Origin: Bacillus sp. SD088
GTDB lineage: Bacteria > Bacillota > Bacilli > Bacillales > Bacillaceae_C
DNA length: 64,000 nucleotides
Assembly: GCF_017355205.1 (NCBI RefSeq)
Contig: NZ_JADIJK010000012.1
Span: 62,001-126,000 of the forward strand
Direction: 5' to 3'
Shown: positions 1 through 12,929 of the stretch, one piece after another
How positions within the stretch are numbered: position 1 is the first letter of the stretch
Layout: every line of letters begins with the position of its first letter
Notes under the pieces: generated by a model
What the model was told of the DNA's origin: nothing
Database searches by the model: none
The model's input: only the letters and a program-made list of their open reading frames with translations
Made by a program: the position numbers and the translations under genes

Positions 1-1
1 A

Positions 2-3019
<3,018 letters not shown>

Positions 3020-3024
3020 TACAG

Positions 3025-3065
3025 AAAAGGGATATCCAACAAGTTGATTGGATACCCTTTTTGTT
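3025..3065 (+). terminator. Rho-independent terminator after lacZ
   Basis: An AAGGG/CCCTT and ATCCAA/TTGGAT stem with a short loop, followed by TTTTTGTTTT. It lies 6 bases after the lacZ stop codon. Confidence 0.85.
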
Positions 3066-3069
3066 TTAG

Positions 3070-3215
3070 CACGAAAGCTAGGCTAATCCATTCCAAGAGC
3101 ACTGCTGTAGCAGGCATTTGCCCCCTTACGAGTCATGACTCACTGCTAACGAGCTGTTGCTAGGCGTTTACGAGCTGCTTTTCTTAAAGCTTAAGTGTGT
3201 TTTCGACTTAACAAA
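3070..3215. repeat. Palindrome-rich intergenic spacer
   Basis: The spacer between the converging lacZ and hxlR-type genes holds a perfect 12-bp palindrome GAGTCATGACTC (3130-3141), a CTGCT/AGCAG inverted repeat near 3101, two ACGAGCTG direct repeats, and a TTAAGT/ACTTAA stem near 3189-3210. The last could serve as the end of the leftward gene. No ORF is visible. It resembles the repeat debris seen elsewhere in the window but matches no copy closely. Confidence 0.4.
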
Positions 3216-3223
3216 ATGCACTT

Positions 3224-3571
3224 TTATGCGTTTTGCTGATCTATTTTTTGCTTCTTATGCTGTGTATGCTTGCTCCCCCATTCATGCATCGCTTCCAAAA
3301 TAGGCTCTAGGCCTTTTCCATATTCTGTCACAGAATATTCGACCTTTGGAGGGACTTGAGGATATACAACACGTTCTACGATATCTTCTTCCTCTAATTC
3401 ACGCAGTTGCTTTGTGAGCATTTTCTGAGTAATTCCAGGCATACTACGTTTAAGTTCACTAAAACGTTTTGTTCCTTCCTGTAATAAATGCAATAAAATA
3501 ATCGGCTTCCATTTCCCAACTAAAATACTAAGAGCATCTTCAACACGGCATTCTTCTGGAACTTTTTCCAT
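3224..3571 (-). CDS. HxlR-family winged-helix regulator with one N-terminal cysteine
   Basis: A DNA-binding regulator of 115 residues, the usual HxlR/DUF24 size. The winged helix spans about residues 8-100 ([38 protein letters not shown]). Cys8 sits at the position of the redox-sensing cysteine of Bacillus subtilis YodB (Cys6), CatR (Cys7) and HypR (Cys14), so thiol sensing of quinones, aldehydes or disulfide stress is a reasonable inference. The start is set by an AAGGAGG motif just upstream. It is transcribed divergently from the flavin monooxygenase/FMN reductase pair, which it most likely controls. Confidence 0.9.
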   Translation of the reverse strand: MEKVPEECRVEDALSILVGKWKPIILLHLLQEGTKRFSELKRSMPGITQKMLTKQLRELEEEDIVERVVYPQVPPKVEYSVTEYGKGLEPILEAMHEWGSKHTQHKKQKIDQQNA

Positions 3572-3584
3572 AGGTTCTCCTCCT

Positions 3585-3604
3585 TAGTATCCATTTGTAT
3601 ACTA
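3585..3604. promoter_or_regulatory. Candidate operator for the HxlR regulator
   Basis: An inverted repeat TAGTAT-N8-ATACTA in the divergent region. It lies immediately upstream of the regulator's ribosome binding site on the minus strand, a position suited to autoregulation. HxlR dimers bind dyads of similar size. No experimental support can be drawn from sequence alone. Confidence 0.45.
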
Positions 3605-3724
3605 TGTATCTTATAAGTGCGTACTTCTCTTTATAGTCATTATCAACTACAATAGCATAGCGAGGATAAAATGAAAAGAATCTTTTATGTTCATAGTAAT
3701 TATCATTATTGAGGTGAAAAATAA

Positions 3725-4792
3725 ATGGAAACATATCGCATCAATCCCCATAATGGCTTAGAATTTGGGATTTATACATTAGGTGATCATCTACCAAATC
3801 CTTCAACAGGCGAGAGAGTCTCAGCGAGTGAACGTGTTCATGAAATAATTGAATATGCAAAATTAGCTGAACAGGCAGGGATCGATTTTTTTAGTGTAGG
3901 GGAAAGTCATCAAGAATATTTTGCCACCCAAGCCCACACTGTTGTGCTGGCAAGTATTGCTCAAGCGACAGATACAATAAAAATTGGCAGTTCCTCTACG
4001 ATTATCAGTACTTCGGACCCGGTTCGTGTCTATGAAGATTTTGCAACGATCGATTTAATTTCAAATGGGCGTGCGGAAATTATTGCGGGCAGAGCATCTA
4101 GAGTAGGATTATTTGATTTACTCGGATATAATCTTCGTGATTATGAAGAATTATATGAAGAGAAGTTTGAGTTATTGCGGAAATTGAATGAAGAGGAAGT
4201 AGTCAATTGGAGTGGGGAATATCGGGCTCCATTAAAAAATGCAAAAATTCTTCCACGTCCAAAGAATGGTTCATTACCTATTTGGCGGGCAGTTGGCGGA
4301 TCTCCTGCAAGTGCAATCAAAGCCGGTTATGCTGGTGTACCTATGTTTATGGCGCATTTAGGTGGTCCAGCTAGTGTTTTTAAACACACAGTAGATGCTT
4401 ATCGTCAAGCAGCTAGACAAAATGGCTTTGATCCATCTGAATTGCCTGTTGCGACGGCCGGCTTCTTCTATGCTGCGGAGACATCCCAGCAGGCTCTACG
4501 AGAATATTATCCTCATATCAACGAGGGTATGAAGCGCACAAATGGACAGGGCTTTTCAAAGCAACTGTTTGCCCAAGGGACCGATCCGCATAGTATTATG
4601 AATATCGGCAGTCCGCAACAAATCATTGAAAAAATACTTTATCAGCATGAAGTGTTTGGCCACCAAAGATATATTGCTCAAATTGATTTTGGCGGCGTAC
4701 CCTTTGACAAGGTTAAGAAAAATATTGAGATCATTGGTACAGAAATTCTTCCAGCCATTCGGAAATATACAGCTAAAAATGAAGAGGTGTGA
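3725..4792 (+). CDS. LLM-class flavin-dependent monooxygenase (bacterial luciferase-like)
   Basis: A 355-residue single-domain TIM-barrel protein of the luciferase-like monooxygenase family, which uses reduced FMN and oxygen to oxidise small organic substrates. Visible family features are LEFGIYTLGDH at the N-terminus, FFSVGESHQEYF, KIGSSSTIISTSDPVRVYEDFATID in the flavin-binding core, and GRAEIIAGRAS. ATG follows GAGGTGA by 8 bases. The next gene, an FMN reductase, starts 3 bases after the stop, giving a classic two-component monooxygenase. The divergent HxlR gene suggests induction by a reactive electrophile or xenobiotic. The substrate cannot be identified. Confidence 0.88.
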   Translation: METYRINPHNGLEFGIYTLGDHLPNPSTGERVSASERVHEIIEYAKLAEQAGIDFFSVGESHQEYFATQAHTVVLASIAQATDTIKIGSSSTIISTSDPVRVYEDFATIDLISNGRAEIIAGRASRVGLFDLLGYNLRDYEELYEEKFELLRKLNEEEVVNWSGEYRAPLKNAKILPRPKNGSLPIWRAVGGSPASAIKAGYAGVPMFMAHLGGPASVFKHTVDAYRQAARQNGFDPSELPVATAGFFYAAETSQQALREYYPHINEGMKRTNGQGFSKQLFAQGTDPHSIMNIGSPQQIIEKILYQHEVFGHQRYIAQIDFGGVPFDKVKKNIEIIGTEILPAIRKYTAKNEEV

Positions 4793-4795
4793 AAT

Positions 4796-5362
4796 GTGAA
4801 AGTTGTTGGGTTATCTGGCTCAAAAATGGGGTCAAAAACAAGAACCGCGATCGATTATACTATCAAAACGCTCGAAGAAAAATATCCTCATATAGATTCA
4901 GCAGTAATTGATCTAGCGGATTATGATGTAGAATTTAGTGACGGACGAAATTACCTAGAATACGAGGGGGATACAAGATATGTTGCGCAAACGATTATGG
5001 AAGCAGACGCAATTATCATTGGAACTCCAATTTTCCAAGCATCCATTCCTGCGACATTAAAAAATATCTTTGATTTGCTTCCTATAAGCGCTTTTCGGGA
5101 GAAAGTAGTAAGCATGATCATAACAGCTGGATCAACAAAGCACTATCTAATACCTGAACAACAATTAAAACCAATCTTGTCTTATATGAAAGCACAAATT
5201 GTTCAGACATATGTTTTTATCGAAGAAAAAGATTTCCAGCGAAAAGAAATTATAAATGATGATGTATTATTCCGAATTGAACGTTTGGTAGAAGATACAA
5301 TTGTATTGGCAGAAACCTATGAAAAGATCCGTGAAGTGAAAGAAGCAGAATATGGGTTTTGA
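4796..5362 (+). CDS. NAD(P)H-dependent FMN reductase
   Basis: A 188-residue flavodoxin-fold reductase of the SsuE/azoreductase group. It supplies reduced FMN to the monooxygenase encoded just upstream. The phosphate-binding loop is GLSGSKMGSKTRTAID near the N-terminus, and GTPIFQASIPATLKNIFDLLP (about residues 74-94) is the characteristic flavin-contact segment. The start is GTG at 4796, with GAAGAGGTG upstream overlapping the end of the preceding gene. Translational coupling is likely. A strong terminator follows. Confidence 0.88.
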   Translation: MKVVGLSGSKMGSKTRTAIDYTIKTLEEKYPHIDSAVIDLADYDVEFSDGRNYLEYEGDTRYVAQTIMEADAIIIGTPIFQASIPATLKNIFDLLPISAFREKVVSMIITAGSTKHYLIPEQQLKPILSYMKAQIVQTYVFIEEKDFQRKEIINDDVLFRIERLVEDTIVLAETYEKIREVKEAEYGF

Positions 5363-5386
5363 ACTGTTCTTATACTATTTATGGGA

Positions 5387-5419
5387 CAGGGCACTTTGTT
5401 TAAGAAGTGTCCTGTTTTG
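5387..5419 (+). terminator. Terminator after the monooxygenase operon
   Basis: A 10-bp stem (CAGGGCACTT pairing with AAGTGTCCTG, one G-U pair), 8-base loop, then TTTTG. Confidence 0.85.
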
Positions 5420-5668
5420 AAAGACCTCCTATTAGAGAGGTTCCTGCATTAATTAATGGGAAATGCGTTAAACTTGATTTCCCTCCGGTGTTATGTAGAA
5501 TAGAGTAGAAAATGATTCTTGCACATTAAGACTTGATCATTGGCATTTAGCGACAAAGTTGAAGATGAATCGATTTCCTCGAAAGCATTGCATATGATGG
5601 AAGGGGGGATACAGAAAATATTGCTGTCCATAAATCGATTTGAATAAATCTCATTAGCTTACCTATGA

Positions 5669-5821
5669 CTTAGGTTCAGAAGCAAGATATCATCATTCTA
5701 TAATACTCAATTCGTCTTGGTTGATCTACCAGATGTAAATGAAATACCTTCCTCTATTTGTCGTTCAGGAGAACCTCTTTCTCAACTCATAATGGAACGA
5801 CACATACTTGATAAACCCTAA
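5669..5821 (+). pseudogene. Decayed coding fragment, possibly chorismate-lyase/UTRA-like
   Basis: An open stretch of about 50 codons without a start codon, ending in TAA. It reads QFVLVDLPDVNEIPSS then GEPLSQLIMER. That pattern (a strand, a proline turn, then GEPL.xLL) resembles the C-terminal half of the chorismate lyase-like/UTRA fold. The match is from memory and weak. Upstream frames are closed by stops, so if real this is a remnant. Confidence 0.25.
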
Positions 5822-6032
5822 GAATAAAAATTATATTTATCTAGGCAACATGCAGCGCTTTTTTCGTTAAGAATAAGGTTTATTAGTGCTTTATTTTGTT
5901 ATTGGTTTCACAAATCAAGAAAGGAGTGAGGACAGCGAACTGATTTTAAAATTTTCATTATAAGAAACTAAACAAAAGGAGAAAACAGTCTGAAAAAATC
6001 AAACAATTTAGTAAGTCAAAAACAATTCTATT

Positions 6033-6048
6033 TGTTACCCTTTTCACA
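6033..6048. promoter_or_regulatory. Possible TnrA/GlnR-like nitrogen control site
   Basis: TGTTA-N6-TCACA within a longer TTTGT...ACAAA dyad, 145 bp upstream of ureA. The TnrA/GlnR consensus is TGTNA-N7-TNACA, so this site is one base short in the spacer. Nitrogen control of urease is common in Bacillus, but the match is imperfect. Confidence 0.25.
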
Positions 6049-6192
6049 AATCTTGTACGAGGTTTTTGATTGCATTTTTGGAAAGTAGCGAGTTATTTAC
6101 TTTCTTTATGAACTAATTCGCTATTAAACGATTCAGATATAAAGAAAAAGGACATATTTAAATGTATATGCATTCATGAAGGAGGACTTATA

Positions 6193-6495
6193 ATGCAATT
6201 ATTGCCGCGTGAAATAGATAAGCTATTAATCGTAGTGGCTGCAGACCTTGCAAAAAGAAGAAAGCAAAGAGGAGTAAAGTTGAATCACCCTGAAGCGATG
6301 GCTTTAATCACATATGAAGTCATGGAGGGAGCAAGGGATGGAAAAACGGTTGCGGAATTAATGGAGTATGGTGCAACCATTTTAACGAGAGATGATGTCA
6401 TGGAAGGGATTCCCGAAATGATTGATGATATTCAAGTAGAAGTTACTTTTCCAGACGGAACCAAGCTCGTTACTGTACATGATCCGATTCGCTAA
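6193..6495 (+). CDS. ureA: Urease gamma subunit
   Basis: The 100-residue small structural subunit of urease, which hydrolyses urea to ammonia and carbamate in the cytoplasm. The length and the segments [31 protein letters not shown] and [12 protein letters not shown] are typical of UreA. ATG lies 6 bases after AAGGAGGA. It is the first gene of the ureABCEFGD operon; ureB follows after 22 bases. Confidence 0.97.
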   Translation: MQLLPREIDKLLIVVAADLAKRRKQRGVKLNHPEAMALITYEVMEGARDGKTVAELMEYGATILTRDDVMEGIPEMIDDIQVEVTFPDGTKLVTVHDPIR

Positions 6496-6517
6496 TGCTG
6501 AAAGGGTGGGATAATCG

Positions 6518-6847
6518 ATGATTCCTGGAGAATATATATTAAAAGAAGAAGAGATCGTTTGTAATGCTGGTCGAGAAAGTTCAAAAGTTACGGTTATTAA
6601 TACGGGAGACCGCCCCGTACAGATCGGTTCCCATTTTCATTTCTATGAGGTAAACGAGGCGATGAAATTTAACCGCAAAGAAGCATATGGGAAGCGCCTA
6701 AACATTCCAGCAGGTGCTGCCGTACGTTTCGAACCAGGTGATGAAAAAGAAGTAGAATTAATTGATTATGCTGGAGAGCGAAAGGTATATGGATTTAATA
6801 ATAAAGTGGACGGTCCATTAGAAGGTGGGAATTGTAATGAGTTTTAA
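6518..6847 (+). CDS. ureB: Urease beta subunit
   Basis: A 109-residue structural subunit. The family segments [47 protein letters not shown] and [13 protein letters not shown] are all present and the length is normal. The start follows AAAGGGTGGG. The 3' end overlaps ureC by 11 bases, which implies translational coupling of the two structural subunits. Confidence 0.97.
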   Translation: MIPGEYILKEEEIVCNAGRESSKVTVINTGDRPVQIGSHFHFYEVNEAMKFNRKEAYGKRLNIPAGAAVRFEPGDEKEVELIDYAGERKVYGFNNKVDGPLEGGNCNEF

Positions 6848-8549
6848 AATGTCAAGGGAACAATATGCACAAATGTACGGCCCGACGACTGGTGATTCTA
6901 TTCGCTTGGCGGATACAAACTTATTTATTCAAATTGAGAAGGACTTTACAACATACGGGGAAGAAGTCGTATTTGGTGGAGGGAAAGTCATCCGAGATGG
7001 CATGGGGCAACATCCATTAGCAACACGCGGGGATGGAGTACCTGATACGATTATTACCAATGTCATTATTTTGGATTATACCGGTATATACAAAGCTGAT
7101 ATTGGCATCCGTGACGGGAAAATTTCTGGAATTGGTAAAAGTGGAAATCCATTAATTATGGACAATGTCGATATTGTCATTGGTGCATCGACTGAGGTCA
7201 TCGCTGGTGAAGGGAAAATTGTCACTGCAGGTGGGATTGATACCCATGTTCATTTCATCAACCCAGCTCAAGTAGATGTCGCCTTAACGGCTGGAACGAC
7301 AACTTTAATTGGTGGAGGAACAGGTCCAGGAGCTGGATCCCGGGCAACGACAGTAGCCCCCGGAGAGTGGAATATCCATCGAATGCTAAAAGCAGTAGAA
7401 GGGCTTCCAATCAATGTTGGCTTAACTGGAAAAGGCCATGCAGCGACTGAGGAACCACTAGCAGAACAAGTACGAGCCGGAGCAATTGGGTTAAAGGTCC
7501 ATGAGGATTGGGGCGCAACAACTTCTTCATTAGATTATTCACTTCGCGTGGCTGACAAATATGACGTTCAGGTTGCCCTTCATGCGGATACGTTGAATGA
7601 AGGAGGATTTATGGAAAACACGATGAAAGCTGTAAAAGATCGCGTGATCCATATGTATCATACAGAAGGAGCTGGCGGAGGACATGCTCCTGACTTAATA
7701 AAATCGGCTGGGATGATGAACGTATTACCTTCATCCACCAATCCAACCCTCCCGTATACAGTTAATACAATTGATGAACACCTAGATATGCTAATGGTTT
7801 GTCACCATTTAAATCCATCCGTTCCAGAGGACATAGCCTTTGCTGACTCAAGAATTCGGAGAGAGACGATTGCTGCAGAGGACATTTTACAAGATATGGG
7901 CGTTTTTAGTATGACAAGCTCAGATGCCCAAGCAATGGGACGCGTGGGAGAAGTGGCACTTAGAACTTGGCAAACAGCAGATAAAATGAAAAAGCAATTA
8001 GGCATTATGAAAGGGGATAAGGAGTACGCAGATAACAATCGGGCGAAACGGTATATTGCTAAATATACGATTAATCCAGCTATAACCCATGGAATTTCTG
8101 AGTATGTTGGTTCGATTGAGGTTGGTAAAATAGCTGATCTTGTTCTGTGGGATCCTAAATTTTTCGGGGCCAAACCGGAAATGATCCTCAAGAACGGCTT
8201 AGCTGTGCAAAGTTTAATGGGAGACGCCAATGCCTCCATCCCTACACCACAGCCGATGATTTATCGTCCAATGTATGCATCTGTCGGGAAAGCTCTGCCA
8301 AGCAGTTCGATTACATTCATTTCGCAAGCAGCTTATGATGATAAAGTCCATGAAAAACTAGGGTTAGAGAAGATCATCTTACCCGTTCGAGGAATTCGTA
8401 CTTTGACGAAAAAGGATATGAAATTAAATACGGAGACACCCGATATTGAGGTCGATCCGCAAACATATGAAGTAAAAATAAACGGAGAACTTATTACATG
8501 TGATCCTGTTGATGAAGTTCCAATGGGTCAACGTTATTTCTTATTTTGA
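6837..8549 (+). CDS. ureC: Urease alpha (catalytic) subunit
   Basis: A 570-residue nickel amidohydrolase. All active-site residues are visible and fall on the Sporosarcina pasteurii numbering: His137 and His139 (HVHF), carbamylated Lys220 ([10 protein letters not shown]), the HADTLNE and HTEGAGGGH histidines, the mobile-flap VCHHLNP Cys-His pair, and the [12 protein letters not shown] aspartate. I chose ATG at 6837 because AAGGTGGG lies 7 bases upstream and the product has the family's usual length. A longer frame opens at 6825 but has no suitable ribosome site. Confidence 0.98.
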   Translation: MSFKMSREQYAQMYGPTTGDSIRLADTNLFIQIEKDFTTYGEEVVFGGGKVIRDGMGQHPLATRGDGVPDTIITNVIILDYTGIYKADIGIRDGKISGIGKSGNPLIMDNVDIVIGASTEVIAGEGKIVTAGGIDTHVHFINPAQVDVALTAGTTTLIGGGTGPGAGSRATTVAPGEWNIHRMLKAVEGLPINVGLTGKGHAATEEPLAEQVRAGAIGLKVHEDWGATTSSLDYSLRVADKYDVQVALHADTLNEGGFMENTMKAVKDRVIHMYHTEGAGGGHAPDLIKSAGMMNVLPSSTNPTLPYTVNTIDEHLDMLMVCHHLNPSVPEDIAFADSRIRRETIAAEDILQDMGVFSMTSSDAQAMGRVGEVALRTWQTADKMKKQLGIMKGDKEYADNNRAKRYIAKYTINPAITHGISEYVGSIEVGKIADLVLWDPKFFGAKPEMILKNGLAVQSLMGDANASIPTPQPMIYRPMYASVGKALPSSSITFISQAAYDDKVHEKLGLEKIILPVRGIRTLTKKDMKLNTETPDIEVDPQTYEVKINGELITCDPVDEVPMGQRYFLF

Positions 8550-8558
8550 GGTGAAAAA

Positions 8559-9014
8559 ATGATCATTGAAAAAGTGATAACAAATCTTGATGCTTTAGGA
8601 CAGGATGAAATTAAACGACGTCATATGGAAAAGGTTTATCTTGAAAGCGCCCATTTAGTAAAAAGAATTCAGCGGGTCAAAACAGACCATGGTCGAGAAT
8701 TAGGAATTCGTTTAACTGAACCACGTGATTTGGAAGCTGGGGATGTGTTGTATATGGATGATCAAAATATGATTGTCATCGATGTTCTTTCTGATGATTT
8801 ATTAATTATCCGTCCCCGCTCCATTAATGAAATGGGAAATATTGCTCATCAATTAGGTAATCGTCATCTACCTGCTCAATTTGAAGGAGATGAAATGCTT
8901 ATCCAATACGATTATCTCGTAGAAGAATTATTAGAAGAATTAAGGATTCCTTTTACGCGTGAAGAAAGAAAAGTAAAACAGGCATTTCGCCATATTGGGC
9001 ATAGTCATGAATAA
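8559..9014 (+). CDS. ureE: Urease accessory protein UreE (nickel metallochaperone)
   Basis: A 151-residue accessory protein that delivers nickel to the urease apoprotein. The N-terminal peptide-binding domain and C-terminal metal domain are present, with the conserved nickel-site histidine in [11 protein letters not shown]. The C-terminus is only FRHIGHSHE, so this UreE lacks the long His tail of enterobacterial forms. It starts 9 bases after ureC with GAGGTG and ends 8 bases inside ureF. Confidence 0.95.
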   Translation: MIIEKVITNLDALGQDEIKRRHMEKVYLESAHLVKRIQRVKTDHGRELGIRLTEPRDLEAGDVLYMDDQNMIVIDVLSDDLLIIRPRSINEMGNIAHQLGNRHLPAQFEGDEMLIQYDYLVEELLEELRIPFTREERKVKQAFRHIGHSHE

Positions 9015-9690
9015 TGCCTTAACATTGTTTCAATTATGTGATTCAAATTTCCCGACAGGGGCTTTCAGCCATTCATTTGGTCTTGAGAGTTATATTCAAA
9101 AGGGGACTGTTCATAATGCAGATACCTTTTCTGAATGGCTTCAAGTCTATTTACATGAACAGCTTGTTTATTCCGATGGACTCGCTGCTGCCCTTGTATA
9201 TGATGCATTGGAGCAAGATGATTTAGAAACGGTATGGAAATTTGATCGTTTACTAACTGTGCAAAACCTTGCTAGAGAAACGCGGGAAGGCACCCAGCGG
9301 ATTGGGGAAAGATTATTAAAAATCACTGAAACTTTGTACGAAGCACCGATTTTAGCGATTTATCAAGATCGAATTAAAAAGAAACAATCATATGGACACC
9401 CTGCTATCATATTTATTATGGTAGGCCATTTCTTACGCGTAGAGAAAGATACCATTCTTTTATATTATTTGTATTCTACTATCGCAGGCCTTGTTCAAAA
9501 TGCTGTCCGGGCCATTCCGCTCGGACAAACAACAGGACAAAAAGTTATTTATAGCTTTCAAACCCAGTTAACCGAGGCAGTAAGGGAGATCAACAATCTA
9601 AAGGAAGAAGATTTTGGGGTTGTTTCTCCCGGACTAGAATTATCGCAAATGCAACATGAAAGAGTGAATATTCGAATCTTTATGTCATAA
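9007..9690 (+). CDS. ureF: Urease accessory protein UreF
   Basis: A 227-residue all-helical accessory protein of the UreD-UreF-UreG activation complex. The N-terminal [21 protein letters not shown] motif is diagnostic. ATG at 9007 overlaps the ureE stop. An in-frame TTG at 8995 is possible but would add an atypical tail. In the complex it gates UreG GTPase activity and nickel transfer. Confidence 0.95.
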   Translation: MNNALTLFQLCDSNFPTGAFSHSFGLESYIQKGTVHNADTFSEWLQVYLHEQLVYSDGLAAALVYDALEQDDLETVWKFDRLLTVQNLARETREGTQRIGERLLKITETLYEAPILAIYQDRIKKKQSYGHPAIIFIMVGHFLRVEKDTILLYYLYSTIAGLVQNAVRAIPLGQTTGQKVIYSFQTQLTEAVREINNLKEEDFGVVSPGLELSQMQHERVNIRIFMS

Positions 9691-9726
9691 ATGATTTATT
9701 TTTAAAGAGAAGGATGTGTAATATAG

Positions 9727-10347
9727 ATGAAAACAATTAAAATTGGAATAGGTGGACCTGTTGGTGCAGGAAAAACGATGTTAGTTGAAAAGTTAACTCG
9801 CCATTTACATGATGAAATTAGTATGGCGGTCATTACAAATGATATTTACACAAAGGAAGATGCGAAATTCCTAGTGAAAAATGGAATTCTACCAGAAGAT
9901 CGAATCATTGGAGTGGAAACGGGGGGATGCCCGCATACGGCAATCCGAGAAGATGCTTCGATGAACTTTGCTGCGATTGAGGAATTAGAAGAGAAACATC
10001 CAGATGTCGAACTTATTTTTGTTGAAAGTGGCGGAGATAATTTAGCTGCTACCTTTAGTCCTGAATTGGTTGATTTCTCCATCTACATTATTGATGTAGC
10101 TCAAGGAGAAAAGATTCCACGTAAAGGTGGACAAGGGATGATCAAATCGGATTTATTCATTATTAATAAGACAGATCTAGCCCCTTATGTGGGAGCGAGC
10201 TTGGAAGTAATGGAATCTGATACAAAAGTATTCCGTGGTGATAAACCATTTGTATTCACGAATTTAAAAGATAATCAGGGGCTTGATCAAGTGATAGACT
10301 GGATAGTAAAGGATGTTCTCTTAAAGGACCTAGAACAGAATGGCTGA
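9727..10347 (+). CDS. ureG: Urease accessory protein UreG (GTPase)
   Basis: A 206-residue SIMIBI-class GTPase that powers nickel insertion. Visible motifs are the P-loop GGPVGAGKT (about residues 9-17), [13 protein letters not shown] with the nickel-binding Cys-Pro-His, [16 protein letters not shown], and NKTDLA for guanine specificity. AAGGATG precedes the ATG. The last bases overlap ureD. Confidence 0.97.
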   Translation: MKTIKIGIGGPVGAGKTMLVEKLTRHLHDEISMAVITNDIYTKEDAKFLVKNGILPEDRIIGVETGGCPHTAIREDASMNFAAIEELEEKHPDVELIFVESGGDNLAATFSPELVDFSIYIIDVAQGEKIPRKGGQGMIKSDLFIINKTDLAPYVGASLEVMESDTKVFRGDKPFVFTNLKDNQGLDQVIDWIVKDVLLKDLEQNG

Positions 10348-11164
10348 TTGGACAGGAATCCTTCAGCTTGACGTAGAAAATCGTCAAGGAAAATCCGTTA
10401 CAAAAAACTTGTATTTTCAAGGGGCGTTTAAAATTATGCGCCCCGTCTATCATCAACAATCAAAGCATCCTTGTTACTATATTTTAAATCCCGGTGGCGG
10501 TTATTTAAATGGTGATACCTATCAAATGAAGGTGTCTGTCCAAGAACAGGCAAAAGTCACTCTCACGACTCAATCAGCCACCAAAATATATAAAACACCA
10601 AGCAAGCATGCTTATCAAGAAACAGAAATTCATCTTAAGCAAGGGAGTTATTTAGAGTATTTACCTGACCCGTTAATCGCTTATAAAAATGCCCGTTACG
10701 TACAAAAGAATATTGTCTATATGGAAAAAGGGGCCGAATTTTTATATACGGATATATTAACGCCGGGGTGGTCACCAGAAGGAACACACTTCAGCTACGA
10801 GTCACTTCGACTGGTTAACAAAATATATGTAAATGATGAGATCGTTGTCTTTGATCACCTTCATCTAGCTCCAAAGGAAAAGCCGATGAATGGACTTGGG
10901 CATATGGAAGGTTATACACATTTAGGATCCCTAATTGCAATAAGTGAAAAAGTGAATGATGAATTCATCGAAACATTATATAACACAATCGACCAAATGG
11001 ATGGAGACTTTAGAGCTGGCATTTCTAGACTTACTACAGAAGGACTATCTATTCGAATAATGGCCAATTCTACCCAATTGATTGAACGTATCATTACAGC
11101 TTGCCATCATGCAATAAGTTTGGAATGGTTCCAATCAAAACCAAGCTTCCTAAGAAAATATTAA
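10340..11164 (+). CDS. ureD: Urease accessory protein UreD (UreH)
   Basis: A 274-residue scaffold protein of the activation complex. Typical segments are [42 protein letters not shown] and [10 protein letters not shown]. The ATG lies inside the last codons of ureG. It is the last gene of ureABCEFGD, an order known from Bacillus species. A compound hairpin and then a nickel-type importer follow. Confidence 0.95.
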   Translation: MADWTGILQLDVENRQGKSVTKNLYFQGAFKIMRPVYHQQSKHPCYYILNPGGGYLNGDTYQMKVSVQEQAKVTLTTQSATKIYKTPSKHAYQETEIHLKQGSYLEYLPDPLIAYKNARYVQKNIVYMEKGAEFLYTDILTPGWSPEGTHFSYESLRLVNKIYVNDEIVVFDHLHLAPKEKPMNGLGHMEGYTHLGSLIAISEKVNDEFIETLYNTIDQMDGDFRAGISRLTTEGLSIRIMANSTQLIERIITACHHAISLEWFQSKPSFLRKY

Positions 11165-11172
11165 ATTAAAAT

Positions 11173-11225
11173 GCGGAAGACGGCTGAGAGCGCAACGTCT
11201 TGTTGCGACGCCGTTCTGATCCGCT
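11173..11225 (+). terminator. Compound nested hairpin between ureD and the importer
   Basis: Three nested stems: GCGG/CCGC, ACGGC/GCCGT and GCAAC/GTTGC with loop GTCTT. The T-run is short (CTTTC), so it may attenuate rather than end transcription, leaving some read-through into the nickel importer. The innermost hairpin belongs to the constant-loop family described in the findings. Confidence 0.5.
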
Positions 11226-11282
11226 TTCTGCAGGCTTACGTACAACTACAGAGATAACTAGTACATTAAGGGAGGGGACTAG

Positions 11283-12893
11283 ATGAAAAAGGTTCATGCT
11301 ATGAAAGTTTTATTGTTGTTTTTCTTCCTTATTCTTTTGGCGTCTTGCAGCCATTCAGGCGACACTCATTCAGCGACACCAAAATCATCCGATAAGGATG
11401 TAAAGGACGAATTAACACTAGCAATCGGTGGTGAACCAGATGAGGGGTTCGATCCCACTACTGGTTGGGGACGTTATGGTTCACCACTTTTTCAAAGCAC
11501 ATTACTCACTTTTGACAAAGATTTTGAAATTCAAAATGACTTAGCTGTGAAGTATGAGATTAGTGAGGATGGCTTAGAATGGACGGTGAACATTCGCGAT
11601 GATGTGAAGTTTTCCGATGGAGAGCCACTGACAGCTAAGGATGTTGTCTTTACATTTAACACCGCTAAATCAAGTGCTTCCATTGTTGACCTGACAAATT
11701 TAGAAAAAGTGAAGGCTTTGGATGACCAATCGATTCAATTTAAGTTAAAGCATCCACAATCTACCTTTATCTATCTATTAGCTTCCATGGGAATTGTACC
11801 TGAACATGCTTATAATGATTCCTATAATGAGCATCCCATTGGTTCGGGTCCGTTTGAATTAGTCCAATGGAATAAAGGTCAGCAATTAATTGTCCAATCC
11901 AATCCCTATTATTATGGTAAACAGCCTTTCTTTAAAAAACTTACGTTTATTTTTTTATCAGAAGATGCTGTATTTGCGGCGGCTAAAGCAGGTGAAGTAG
12001 ATGTCGCAGCTGTTACATCAGAATTTGCTGATGAAGATATAGCAGGACTGCATTTGGTAGAATTAGAGAGTGTTGATAACCGAGGGGTAATGCTTCCTTA
12101 TGTGAAAGAGGAAAAATTAGAGGATGGTACTTTAATTGGAAATGATGTGACTGCCGATGAAGCGATTAGAAAAGCGCTAAATATTGCTGTGGATCGTAAG
12201 TCTCTAGTCAATGGCGTTTTAGATGGATATGGGACACCTGCTTATTCTGTTGCCGACCAATTACCTTGGTGGAATCCAGATACAATATTTGAAGATGGAA
12301 AGATGGATGCTGCTAAAGAGATGTTAGAAAATGCTGGTTGGAAGGAAAATAAGGAAGGCATTAGGGAAAAAGATGGTTTGAAAGCTGAATTAACCTTGCT
12401 TTATCCATCAGGCGATCAAATACGTCAATCCTTGTCATTAGCTTTTGCTGATATGGTACGTCCGTTGGGGATCTCAATTAAAACAGAAGATAAAAGTTGG
12501 AATGATTTAGAAAGGCTCATGCATGCCAACCCGGTGATGATGGGGTGGGGAAGTCATGATCCGTTGGAAATGTATGATATTTATAGTGGTGAAACAAGAG
12601 GACAGGGTTTTTACAATGCCAATTATTACTATAATTCAGTTGTAGATAAATATTTGAATAAAGCGATACAAGCGAATAATCAAGATGAAGCCAATGCGTT
12701 TTGGATGAAAGCTCAATGGGATGGAGAAACAGGTTTTTCTGTTGAAGGAGACGCACCTTGGGTGTGGTTAGTCAATCTTAAACATCTGTATTTTGTTCGT
12801 GATGATTTAGAAATCGGGGAGCAAAAAGTACAACCACATGGTCATGGGTGGCCTGTGACCGACTTTATCGAAGAATGGCAGTGGAAAGAATAA
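11283..12893 (+). CDS. nikA: Nickel/metallophore-type ABC importer, substrate-binding lipoprotein
   Basis: A 536-residue solute-binding protein of family 5. A lipoprotein signal ends in LLASC, with Cys22 as the lipidated residue. Family features are LTLAIGGEPDEGFDPTTGWG, the WTVNIRDDVKFSDGEPLTAKDVV block and PIGSGPFELVQWNKG. It heads a five-gene cassette directly downstream of urease, and the NikA/CntA subtype binds nickel, usually chelated. Nickel supply to urease is the obvious role, inferred from position and subtype. Whether the ligand is free nickel, a nickel-histidine complex or an opine metallophore cannot be told here. ATG follows GGGAGGGG. Confidence 0.85.
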   Translation: MKKVHAMKVLLLFFFLILLASCSHSGDTHSATPKSSDKDVKDELTLAIGGEPDEGFDPTTGWGRYGSPLFQSTLLTFDKDFEIQNDLAVKYEISEDGLEWTVNIRDDVKFSDGEPLTAKDVVFTFNTAKSSASIVDLTNLEKVKALDDQSIQFKLKHPQSTFIYLLASMGIVPEHAYNDSYNEHPIGSGPFELVQWNKGQQLIVQSNPYYYGKQPFFKKLTFIFLSEDAVFAAAKAGEVDVAAVTSEFADEDIAGLHLVELESVDNRGVMLPYVKEEKLEDGTLIGNDVTADEAIRKALNIAVDRKSLVNGVLDGYGTPAYSVADQLPWWNPDTIFEDGKMDAAKEMLENAGWKENKEGIREKDGLKAELTLLYPSGDQIRQSLSLAFADMVRPLGISIKTEDKSWNDLERLMHANPVMMGWGSHDPLEMYDIYSGETRGQGFYNANYYYNSVVDKYLNKAIQANNQDEANAFWMKAQWDGETGFSVEGDAPWVWLVNLKHLYFVRDDLEIGEQKVQPHGHGWPVTDFIEEWQWKE

Positions 12894-12929
12894 AAAGAAT
12901 GGGAGGAATGGCTTATCAAACAAATAGCT

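Larger units (their letters stand above)
5420..6192. other. Long AT-rich leader region upstream of urease, with decayed coding sequence
   Basis: About 770 bases without an intact gene. It contains one plausible decayed fragment (5669-5821, listed separately), a CTG-initiated reading frame at 5990-6088 behind a GGAG motif that reads KKSNNLVSQKQFYLLPF and may be a ruined small gene, and a TnrA/GlnR-like dyad at 6033-6048. An AAGGAGG ribosome binding site at about 6179-6185 serves ureA. No strong sigma-A promoter could be picked with confidence. Confidence 0.4.

Noticed and set aside
7802-8239. A 145-codon minus-strand frame opposite ureC
   Set aside because: It lies wholly antisense to the conserved urease catalytic subunit and has no known motif.
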